A DNA stretch of 50,656 nt from Methylococcaceae bacterium. GTDB lineage: Bacteria > Pseudomonadota > Gammaproteobacteria > Methylococcales > Methylomonadaceae. This document shows positions 17,644-28,300 of this stretch, in pieces. The notes under the pieces were generated by a model. It searched no databases. It worked only from the letters and a program-made list of their open reading frames with translations, and was not told the DNA's origin. The stretch is from positions 1-50,656 of the forward strand of contig DAOUSN010000015.1 of NCBI GenBank assembly GCA_030627205.1, given 5' to 3'. Numbering within the stretch: the first letter of the stretch is position 1; each line of letters starts with the position of its first letter. The position numbers were made by a program, and so were the translations under genes.

Positions 17644-19782
17644 ATGTACCTTTCTAAAATTTTATTTCTTTTATTTCTTTTATTTATTATTATCTTATCA
17701 GCTTGTGATAGTAACGAACTTAATAACCCTTATGTTGAAAAAAATGAATCATTAACTATTTTATACGCCTCTTTTTCAGAACGCCCAAAACATTTAGACC
17801 CAGCAGTTTCCTATAGTAGTAATGAATATACTTTTATTGCCCAAATTTACGAGCCTCCGTTTCAATATCATTATTTAAAACGACCTTATCAACTTATTCC
17901 ATTAACAGCAACACAATTACCAACCATCCATTATTTAAATGCAGCAGGTGAATTATTAACTAATGATGCTAACGAAAAAGATATTGTTTTTAGTGAGTAT
18001 ATAATTGACATACAACCTGGAATTAATTATCAGCCTCACCCAGCTTTTTCTAAGGATAAAGAAGGAAATTTTGCTTATCATCGGCTTAATGAAACTAGTT
18101 TAAAATCTATTAACAGCTTAAATGATTTTACTAACACAGGCTCACGTGAATTAATTGCCGAAGATTATGTTTATCAAATAAAACGTCTTGCTAGTCCTAA
18201 AATTCATTCGCCTATTGCTGAAATTATGAAACAATATATTGATGGATTTTCAGAGTTTGCAGAACGACTTAAAAATCAACCTAAAATAAAAGTAAAAGAT
18301 TTATCAATGACAGGGGTTAAAAGTTTAAATCGTTATCAATATAAAATCCGTATTAAGGGTAAGTACCCACAGTTCAAATTTTGGTTAGCCATGCCCTTTT
18401 TTGCTCCTATGCCTTGGGAAGCAGATGTATTTTATTCTCAACCTGAACTCATCAACCGTAATATAACCTTAGATTGGTATCCAATTGGCACTGGAGCTTA
18501 TTTACTGACAGAAAACAACCCTAATCAGCGTATGGTTCTCAGTAAAAACCCTAATTTTCATGGTGAAAAATATCCTGTTGAAGGTGAAAGTACCGATGCC
18601 AAAAATGGCTTATTAAATGATGCAGGAAAGGCATTACCTTTTATTGATAAAGTAGTTTATACCCTTGAAAAAGAAACGATTCCTTATTGGAATAAATTTT
18701 TACAAGGTTATTATGACGCTTCAGGAATAGCTTCTGATAGTTTTGACCAAGCGGTACAATTTGTTAGTAACGGCGATACACAATTAACCAGAAATATGCA
18801 GCAAAAAGGGATTCAATTACAAACCTCAGTAGCAACATCAATTTATTATTTAGGATTTAATATGCTAGATACGATTGTTGGAGGCGACATTGAGAAATCC
18901 AGAAAACTACGTCAAGCTATTTCTATTGCCATTGATTATGAAGAATATATTTCTATTTTTAATAACGGGCGAGGTATTGCGGCACAAGGATTGTTACCAC
19001 CTGGTATTTATGGTTTTTTAGGAGGTAAAAAAGGTTTTAACCCTTATGTTTATGACAAATTAATGGTACGTAAGCCAATTGATAGTGCAAAAAAACTTAT
19101 GGTACAAGCAGGTTATAACAATGGTATTGACCCTAAAACAGGGGAAGCCTTAACCTTATATTTTGACACTTCTTCTACCAGTGTTGATGAAAGACCACGA
19201 ATGAATTGGTTTAGAAAACAATTTGCAAAACTAGGCATTAAATTAGTTATTCGGGCAACAGACTACAATCGCTTTCAGGAAAAAATGCGTAATGGCAATG
19301 CGCAGATATTTATCTGGGGTTGGAATGCCGATTACCCAGACCCTGAAAATTTCTTTTTTTTATTATATGGTAAAAATGGAAAAGTTAAACATGGTGGTGA
19401 AAATGCGGGGAATTATAATAACCCTCAATTTGATCGTTTATTTGAACAAATGCGTAATAAAGATAATACTAATGAACGTTTTCAAATTATTCAACAAATG
19501 CAGGAAATTGTTCGTCATGATGCACCGTGGGTTTTTGGTATTCATCCGAAAAATTTTATACTATCACACAGTTGGTATCACAATTTAAAACCGAATTTAA
19601 TGGCAAATAATAGTCTTAAATATACCAGTATTGACCAAATTGTTCGGGCGAAAAAACGTAAACAATGGAATCAACCAGTATTTTTCCCATTATTATTAGC
19701 CATTTTAGGGTTGATTTTATTATTTATTCCAGCTATTCATGCTTACCGAAAACGTTTACACATAACAATGAATAATGAGTGA
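17644..19782 (+). CDS. Lipoprotein solute-binding protein, peptide/nickel ABC family (SBP_bac_5), with C-terminal membrane helix
   Basis: A 712-residue extracytoplasmic binding protein. The N-terminus is a lipoprotein signal with lipobox LSAC, so Cys24 should be lipidated. The body shows the family pattern: LDPAVSYSSNEYTFIAQIYEP, PIGTGAYLLTENNPNQRMVL, then GWNADYPDPENFFFLLYG. It is longer than usual, and residues near 690-706 form a membrane helix (FFPLLLAILGLILLFIPAI), unusual for a free binding protein. The frame is open upstream to 17569 inside nudE, but only the ATG at 17644 gives the signal peptide. No permease or ATPase genes follow. It overlaps the next gene by 8 bases. Confidence 0.87.
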   Translation: MYLSKILFLLFLLFIIILSACDSNELNNPYVEKNESLTILYASFSERPKHLDPAVSYSSNEYTFIAQIYEPPFQYHYLKRPYQLIPLTATQLPTIHYLNAAGELLTNDANEKDIVFSEYIIDIQPGINYQPHPAFSKDKEGNFAYHRLNETSLKSINSLNDFTNTGSRELIAEDYVYQIKRLASPKIHSPIAEIMKQYIDGFSEFAERLKNQPKIKVKDLSMTGVKSLNRYQYKIRIKGKYPQFKFWLAMPFFAPMPWEADVFYSQPELINRNITLDWYPIGTGAYLLTENNPNQRMVLSKNPNFHGEKYPVEGESTDAKNGLLNDAGKALPFIDKVVYTLEKETIPYWNKFLQGYYDASGIASDSFDQAVQFVSNGDTQLTRNMQQKGIQLQTSVATSIYYLGFNMLDTIVGGDIEKSRKLRQAISIAIDYEEYISIFNNGRGIAAQGLLPPGIYGFLGGKKGFNPYVYDKLMVRKPIDSAKKLMVQAGYNNGIDPKTGEALTLYFDTSSTSVDERPRMNWFRKQFAKLGIKLVIRATDYNRFQEKMRNGNAQIFIWGWNADYPDPENFFFLLYGKNGKVKHGGENAGNYNNPQFDRLFEQMRNKDNTNERFQIIQQMQEIVRHDAPWVFGIHPKNFILSHSWYHNLKPNLMANNSLKYTSIDQIVRAKKRKQWNQPVFFPLLLAILGLILLFIPAIHAYRKRLHITMNNE

Positions 19783-20428
19783 TTATTATTTTCCTAATGC
19801 AACCATCCAGATCTTTTGTAAAGCTCCTGTTCCCGGTCAAGTTAAAACACGACTAATGCCTGAATTAACCGCCGAACAAGCAGCGAATGTTCATCAACAA
19901 CTATCCATTAGAATGATTACTAAATTAAGTCAATTTAAATTGTGTCCGTTACAATTATGGTGCTCACCAGATAAAAGCCATCCTTTTTTTCAAGAAATTA
20001 AGCGTAGCTATAATCTGTCTTTACATGTTCAAACAGCAGCTGATTTAGGACTACGAATGTTTAATAGTCTAAAGACAGGTTCAAATAATCATCAACCGGT
20101 AATATTAATCGGTTGTGATTGCCCTTCATTAAATAAAGATGATTTTATTAATGCAATTAAGGCGTTAGAAAATAGTTATGATGTTGTTATTGCGCCTTGT
20201 GAAGATGGTGGTTATAGCTTAATTGGTTTAAATAAGCCACAAATAGGATTGTTTGAAAACATGAGCTGGGGAAATTCTAAAGTTTTAGAAACAACATTGG
20301 CTAGAATAAAAACCTTAGGACTTAATTATTATCAACTTAGGCAACAATGGGATGTAGATACTGCAATTGATTGGAGGCGATATTGCCTGGAAAATGGAAC
20401 ACAAAATATAGAAAATAAATTCAACTAG
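19775..20428 (+). CDS. DUF2064 / TIGR04282-type glycosyltransferase
   Basis: A 217-residue GT-A fold nucleotidyl- or glycosyltransferase-like protein. The family hallmark FCKAPVPGQVKTRLMPEL lies at residues 14-31, with the metal-binding region CDCPSL and then CEDGGYSLIGL, and the C-terminal WDVDTAIDW. Relatives are often annotated as arsenosugar-biosynthesis glycosyltransferases, but most have no tested function. The ATG overlaps the end of the binding-protein gene by 8 bases, so the two are coupled. A stretch of about 180 bases without recognisable features follows. Confidence 0.82.
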   Translation: MSDYYFPNATIQIFCKAPVPGQVKTRLMPELTAEQAANVHQQLSIRMITKLSQFKLCPLQLWCSPDKSHPFFQEIKRSYNLSLHVQTAADLGLRMFNSLKTGSNNHQPVILIGCDCPSLNKDDFINAIKALENSYDVVIAPCEDGGYSLIGLNKPQIGLFENMSWGNSKVLETTLARIKTLGLNYYQLRQQWDVDTAIDWRRYCLENGTQNIENKFN

Positions 20429-20606
20429 CTAGTAAAAAACTATGGATTTGTCGATTCATAATAGTTGATTTGTTATTATCTATCCTACATTCCACACCTA
20501 TAATTTCAAAAATAACTAAAGATGTATTAAATTCATGTGATCTATAATCAATAACTCCGACACCTTTATTTATTTAATTATTATAATCTTTAAAAAGTAA
20601 CGGCTT

Positions 20607-22341
20607 ATGAATCGACCTCTAAAAATATTCACTATTTGTTTTATTTCCATCCTATTAACTGATGTGATTTCCCTAAGCCATGCTGCTGACCCATTACCTG
20701 ACTCAGGATTGCTATTACGCGAAAATAGTATTTCCTATGAAAAACCAAAATCACAAACAAAGTCTAACATTAAAAATATAGACCCCATTAGACCCGCCAT
20801 GTTACCGCAGAATGAGTTACAATTAATCGTTAAAAAATTTCATTTTAGTGGTAATACTCAGTTTAGTCATCTTGAACTCAGTTCTTTATTAAGCGTTTAT
20901 ATAGGACATAAAATAGGTTTTAATGATTTGGAGAAAGCTACGACAATCATTACCCAATATTATAATAAGGCGGGTTTTTTTCTAGCATTAGCCTATATTC
21001 CACAACAGAAAATTAAACAAGGTCAAGTGGAAATATCGATTCTTGAGGGTCGTTTGGATAACTCGCATTTAACATCTGATGCTATTCAACCGCTTAACGA
21101 CCTTCGTTTGAATAAATTTGTCCTAAAACGTTTTCTTGATACTTACCAAGAAAATGAATTAATTACCGAAAAAAGTATACGACATTTAAGTTTATTAATT
21201 AATGATTTACCTGGGATTGAAAATAAAATAATTTTAGCGCCAGGAAATAAACTAGGTTCATCTTCACTTAGTCTTGAAGTAAAAGAAGGATCTTTAGTTA
21301 AAGGTTATTTATTAACTGATAATCACGGATTGTATTCAACGGGTTATTACCGTTTTAATGGCGGTATTAGGATTGATGATATGACAGGATTTGGGGATCA
21401 ACTTAATTTGCGATTACAAACAACTGAAACAGGAAAATCGGTTTCTGGTATGGTCGATTATAACCTGCCAATTAATGGTTATGGGACTCGATTAGCTGTT
21501 AATTTTTCTGAATTACATTACCGTTTAGGACGTGCTTTTACACCCTTAGAGGTTAATGGCATTGCTCGTACGGTCGGTGCTTCATTAAGTCATCCTTTAT
21601 GGTTGGCACTTAAAGGGCGTTTAATGGCGGATATTCATTATGAACATCGATGGTTAGAGGATAATGTAGAACTGTTTGATAGCCATAATAAACGTGAACT
21701 TAATGTGATGAGTTTCTCTGTAACGGGGAATTATTATGACTCGATTTTTTTAGCGGGAGGACTTACTCAAGGTTACGTTAATGTTTCTGTTGGCGAATTA
21801 AATTTTAAGAATAAAGAAGCGTTTGAGCTTGACCAAAGCTCAGGTCTTAAAACTAAGGGAGGTTATTATAAGTTTGCATGGCAATTAAATCGTACTCAAA
21901 ATATTACCGATAAATTTAGTTTATTTGTTAATTTTCAAGGTCAACTGGCCAGTAAAAACATTGATAGTTCAGAGCAAATGAGTTTAGGGGGGGCCGAATG
22001 CCATACGTGCTTATCCTGTTGGAGAAGCCAGTGCAGATGAAGGGTGGTTGTTTAATGGAGAAGTTCGTTATCGTTTACCCAGTCTTGCTTATCTCTCTGG
22101 ATATTTTGAGTTAGTCGGGTTTTTTGATACTGGATTTTCTAGGGTTAATGCTAAACCTTTAGTGGGTGATTTGAATAATTCACGATATTTAACAGGTTAT
22201 GGTTTGGGTTTAAATTTTCAAGGCATGGCAGGTTTTAATTTACGTACAAGTATTGCTTGGCATGAGACTAAAGATCAACCGACTTCTGATCCAACAGCAC
22301 AAAATCCGATGATGTATTTTCAACTATTTAAAGCTTTTTAA
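20607..22341 (+). CDS. TpsB two-partner secretion transporter (ShlB/FhaC/HecB family), frameshifted
   Basis: An outer-membrane transporter of about 578 residues, split by one extra base. Residues 1-27 are a signal peptide ending HAA. A POTRA domain (about 70-150, with FHFSGNTQFSH) and a beta-barrel with NGGIRIDDMTGFGDQLNLR follow. The first frame stops at 22040 after an abnormal ECHTCLSCWRSQCR tail. Removing one G from the run of seven at 21987-21993 restores GGPNAIRAYPVGEAS, the conserved barrel strand, and joins the downstream frame 22048-22341, which ends in a terminal Phe (FKAF) like other outer-membrane barrels. The gene is intact if the extra G is a sequencing slip or a phase-variable state. 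Its partner is the convergent gene at 22349-28324. Confidence 0.9.
21987..21993 (+). repeat. Seven-G homopolymer causing the TpsB frameshift
   Basis: Seven consecutive G residues within the barrel-coding part of tpsB. Six would keep the frame (GGG GGG CCG AAT, reading G-G-P-N). The tract can slip during replication, so it may be a phase-variation switch, but it is also a typical sequencing-error site. Confidence 0.85.
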
Positions 22342-22348
22342 GAAAAAG

Positions 22349-25300
22349 TTAAGGCGTATTTGATTTTTTAAGTATTTCCGTTAACATAAAATCATTACCA
22401 TTCGTATAAATAACAGGTTCTTGACGTTGACTGGAATTTAGATATTTTTTAGAAAAAATGGGGAAAGCTTTACTGATACTTTTTGCTGTATTATGTGCAG
22501 TAATAATGTTACTAGCCATTTTTTTTTGTAACTCTTGAATCATTAGATAAGTAAATACCCCATGTCCCAAACTTTTTGATTCGGTTGATTCTTGATTTTT
22601 CTTTGAAGAGGTAATCACGGTAATTCCCAGTAAACGGCTTAATTGTCGGGTAAAATGTTGTTGACCATTTTTTAATTTATTAAAATCATCAATACTTGCC
22701 CCTGAGTAACAAGAGTCAACCATTAAAAATATATGTTGTATTTTTGATTGTTTGAAAATATTTTTTAATTCTTTAGAGGTAATCCCTGTTGACGCTATTT
22801 TTTCAAGGGTGGGTTGAAGCGTCGTTTCGTAGGGTAAAAAGTACCATTCTTTACCGATGACGAGACCATGTCCTGCTAAGTAAATAACCAAAATATCATT
22901 TTGTTTGCCTTGGCTTAAGTCTTTAAGTTCAGCTAAAATTTTAGGTTTCGTTGCCATTTCGTTAATTAAATGTTTATTGACGTCGATTTTAGCATTATTT
23001 GTTATGACTTCTTTAATGGCATTTGCATCGGCAACGCTATAATCTAAATTTAGCTTAGGATCACTATATTGGTTAATACCAACGGTTAGTAATCTTAAGG
23101 TTGATACATAGGCTTTAGTTTTACCATCAAAATTTAATTCGGTACTGCTATTTTCAATCCCCATATCATTACTAGCAATGACTTTAAGGGTGTTTTTACC
23201 TGTAGTGGGCGTGACTTTCAGGGTTAATATTTGATGTTCGGTATCATTTTGGGTGATAACCCTATTTTCATGGGTAAGCAGTCTGCGATTATGATAAACG
23301 TTGATTTGATTAATCCCCCCGCCACGATTATAAACATCTGCTTGTAATATTACTTGATCTGTTTTAATTGGGGATGTTATTAATTGTAGCTTTATTTTGG
23401 GAGGCAGGGTAATACCAGCTCTAACTACATGGGGGGTTTTATTTAAAAAATCTTTATTGTGTAAGATATTGGCTAATAAACCAGGTTCATAGTAGTTTTC
23501 AGAAAAACTATCTAACGGAATATCTTCTTCATTGGCTAACCAAGTGAAGTTTTCCAAGGCAGATTCTGAGGTGTCAAAACGCCCGTATGCATCCATAACT
23601 GTCCAGCCTTGCTGGGTGGAAAACAGGTGTAATATTTTTTTGTTTGATGCAATATCCCAAAGTGATAATTCCCCACTTTTCATAACGGTTAGTAATTTCT
23701 TACCCTTTTTTAATAAAAATACGTTTTGAAAGGGATTTTTTTCATTTTGAATGCTTAGTTGAATATTACCCTGATTATCACTAACACGTACTGAGCCATC
23801 TTTTAGTATATAGCTGTAAGTTTCGTTAACAATATCAATAGTCGTGATTGTTTCTAAAAAATCGGCCATTGTTTTTTGTGTATTATTATTTTTATTAAAA
23901 GACCATTCTAATATTTTTCCATTATTTAAAGCTAATTGTAAAGTATCATTATCTTTAAATTTCATATAAATAATATCTTTACCTAGTTTGGGTAAGGATT
24001 TTATAATTTTACCCGTGCTAAGATCAATAATATCTACTGTATCGGTAATCTTTTTTATTGGTAAATCGGCTGTGATTTCATAAGAACCTGATTGCGAACT
24101 AAGGATTGCACCGTAGTGGTTGTTATTACTTAAAAGCAGTTTAATAACCGTACCGCGTTGATAAGGTAATTGCCATTGTTTTTTATTTTTCAGGGGACTC
24201 CATAAACTTAGCATATTTTGGACGCTTATCAATAGTAAACTACTATCGCTAGAACTTACAAATTGATTAATGTTAGGTATATTAATGGTTGCCTCGATAG
24301 TTGAGCTGAGAACATCGTAAGCATTTATACCTGTTTTATTCGCAATATATAATAAATTACCTTTAGCGTTAACACGACTAATATTAGTCTGATGTTTATT
24401 GTTAGCGTTAATGGTGCGTTGTTTACCCAGATTAAAGTCCCAGACTCTAGTTGTGCCATCTTCTAATAATAGCGATAAAAATTGTTTATTACTACTTATT
24501 TTTAAGTGTTTTACGGATCCTGCTTTGTTTTTTACTACCAGTACAGGTTTAATATTTTCCTCATCACAATAGTCATCTTTATCATCACTATTATTTTCAT
24601 TATTTTCATTATTTTCATTATTTTCATTACATGGAATATCGGTAAAGTCATCGTTAATATTTAAATCTGAAAAGTTGTCATCTTTATTGGTATTTGAGGT
24701 GATGAATGGAGAAGGTGTATTAGTTTGTAATATAGATAATTGACTTTGTAAATTACGATTATCTTTAACTAGTACAGGAGAGGCTAATTCTACCGTAGGT
24801 TCTATTGCTACTGGAGGTTTTATTTCTACTGGGGATTCTATTATTTTAGGTAAATCTATTGCTACTAGTGGTTTTATTTCTACTGATGGTTCTACTGGGG
24901 GTTCTATTGCTACTGGGGGTTCTATTATTTTTGGTAAATCTATTACTACTGGAGGTTTTATTACTACTGGGGGTTCTATTATTTTAGGTAAATCTACTGC
25001 TACTGGAGGCTCTACTTTTACTGGAGTTTCTATTATTTTAGGTAAATCTATTACTATCGGTGGTTTTATTTCTACTAAGGGTTCTACTGGAGGTTCTATT
25101 TCTATTGGGGGATCTATTTCTATTGGGGGATTTATTATTTTTGGTATAATTTTAAGTGCGGTTGCATTACTATTCGCTTGAATAAAAGTGTAATTATTAA
25201 AATTAGCAGAAAGTCCTGAACCGTCAATGTTATAGTTACCAACTCCGCTACTACTATCTGCTAAACTGGTAAAATTTGCTGTACCAGAAGTAACTGCTGT

Positions 25301-28300
25301 AAGTGACTCACCATTAATAAACCCTTCTACAGTGCCAGTGAAAATGGGGTTGTCTTGACCAAAAAAGCGTTCCTTATTTTCAGAAATATAAATTAAAGTG
25401 GCAGGTGTTATATTAGCTGCAATTGTTTGTCCCGTATTTAAACTATAATTACTGGCCAATCCTGTGCCATCAATAAGGGTAGGATTGTTAAGTGTCACCA
25501 GATTAGCGGTAGAAACATCTTTGCTATTGAATACGCCATTAGCTGTTGCAGTGACGGTTTCAGTCCCAATTAACCCACCTGTAATGGTTAATGTAGGGGT
25601 GGCCGTTATATTACCATCATAAACTTTATTAAGGGCTGTGAGAGTCGTTGTTAACTGTTTGGGTGTTATGTTTAATGTTCCAGAAACAAAATTAATATCA
25701 TAGCCTTGTTGCTTAGAATAAAGTCCTGCGGGTGTGATGTCATAAGCACCTGTGTTAATAGCCGTTTGACTGTTGCCTTCATAGGTCACTGTGCCTAATA
25801 AAGAACCACTAATATTATTTATGATTCCATTACCGCCTGAATAAACTAGACTATTATAAGTTTTACTATCATCATTCGCCGTGACTGTTGCAGGTTCTAA
25901 AAAAGAGCGTAACAAAGGCGCGGTCTTACCTTCATAAATTCGCCATATATCAGAATTGCCACCGATATTACTAATACTCCAATTTGTAAAAGTATTCTCT
26001 TCCATTATTTCACTGGAGTTTTTCTGTATCCCTCCTTGTCCCGTGTTTGTGGTTGAACTTGACCAAAATGAACCTGTTATTGTGCCTCCTCCACTGTTCA
26101 ATCCAACTAATCCATCTATAGACGAACCACTACCACTTACATTACTTGTTGAATAGCTATTATTAATAATTCCATTATTAGTTCCAACAAGTCCCCCTAC
26201 TTGATTAACACCTTTTACAGTACCTGTCGCATAAGTATTATTAATAGTCCCTTCATTATATCCAACAAATCCCCCTACTTGATCAAGACCTTCTACAGCA
26301 CCTGTCGCATAAGCATTATTAATAGTCCCTCCATTATTATTATATCCAACAAGACCTCCTACAAAATTATCACCCCTGATATTATATGATTCCAAGCCAA
26401 TATTTCTAATTGTGCCAATATTGTTCCCAAATAACCCTACTCGAAAATCTGAGGTATTTATCACTAATTTTGTAATAATATTTGATTGCCCATCAAATGT
26501 TCCTGTAAAAGTGTCCGTAGTTTTATAAATAGGGAAAGTAAAATGTCCTATAGGTAAAAAACCATCGCCACTATTCCAATTAATTGTTCCACTAGCATTA
26601 ATATCATTATTCAGCTTATAAGATGAATCAAGCATCCCAGCACTACTACCGATTCCTTGTACCCCATAAATGTCATCAAGTTGATATGGATTAGCACTTG
26701 TACCTGTTCCACTGAGAACACGAATAAACGTACTGCCATTATTGATACGAAAATCATGAGCTGAAAAGTTAGGTAGAATGGCATTAACTTGTTGCCAAGT
26801 TCCAGATGCTAAAGTAAAAATTCCATTAATAGTTACAGGATTAAAGGTATTAATAAAACCATCAGCATTAAGCGTAAGGTCATTCCCATTTAAATCAGCA
26901 TTAATATTAATATTTCTAAAAGCAGATAAAGTAAGTGTATTTGCACTCCAATTTACGATATCTTTAATGAAAATATCACCATTACCTGAGCTATTTCCTG
27001 AACCACAAACTGCACCCGTGCAATTAGCTGATGTTGCATCTGTTTCAATAGTCACATCGCTATTACCTAAAGCCGTTGATAAAGCAAGGCCTGTTATATC
27101 ATCCCCTATAGCAGAACCAACAGTAAAATCAAATGGATCAATAAGCCATTGACCATTATGACCGTTAGCCGCTAATGTGGTAATTTCTGCTGAATCAGCA
27201 ATATTGACTTTTGCGGCAGAAGTTTCAATAAATCCTCCCTTCGCCTTGTTAAAAGCAGAAGCATCAAGCTTTCCAGCAATAGCAGCAGTGCCACTCTCCA
27301 TATTCCCTAAAATATTAATAGACCCTGCTGTCCCCTGATTTAAAGCCTGTACACTAAGAATAGCCTCACTATTAATAAAGACATCCTCACCCGTAACCGT
27401 TATTTTTCCTCCAGAGGCTTGACCACTCGTATCCAATTGACCACTAACCTCAGTAATACCATGCTCCCCCCCATCAAGAATAATTTCACCATCACGTTCA
27501 ACTAAACTGCGCGCCTGTATCAAACCCTCTGAACTTAAAACCGTATTCATTAACGTATCTACCGCTTTAGCCGTTAGCACCACTCGACCACCCTCGGCAA
27601 TAATAGCACCCTTATTAATAATCTCAGCATTAAACGCAGCAGCAGAAACCTTAACTCCTAACAAGCCATGACCCTCAAAATCTAAATCAATCGTTTTACC
27701 TGCAACCAACGCCGTTGTACCGCCAAAGCTATCAATCGTCCCCTCATTAATAACTCTAGCTCCCATTAACGCAACAACACTCCCCTTAGCGACCTTAATA
27801 GAACCCTGATTACGAACCGTCCCTAAAACATCACCCTGAGTAAAATGATAATTACCTTTAAGAAAATCTAAATTACTAATACTATGCGTACTTGCAATCA
27901 GCCCGCCAACATCTACTTGTGCAGACTTACTAAATAAAACCCCATTGGGGTTAAGTAAAAAAACTTGACCATTAGCATTTAACTGCCCCCGTATCGTACT
28001 AATATTATTTCCTAACACTCGATTAAGTAAAGCTGCATTAAGAGAAGGTTGCTGAATATCCACCCTTTCGCCAGCATTAATAGAAAAATTATCCCAATTA
28101 ATAATCGCCCTTTGACTGGTTTGGTTAATTTTCATTTGCCCAGTCCCCGTTCGGTTAACAGATATTTGTCCTGTTATTAATTGCTCACCTGTCGGTAAAG
28201 CCCAGATAACGGATGAACAACTCATTAAGCCTATAATCAATAATTTTTTACACATTAACAGTGAGCTAAAATAAAACAAGGCTAATTTTAAGTTAATAAC

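Noticed and set aside
22048-22341. Separate small outer-membrane gene after tpsB
   Set aside because: It is the continuation of tpsB after a one-base frameshift and has no start or signal of its own.
24780-25140. Repeats that could suggest a CRISPR array
   Set aside because: The units are degenerate, in frame with the exoprotein and without unique spacers; they encode the Pro-rich stalk.
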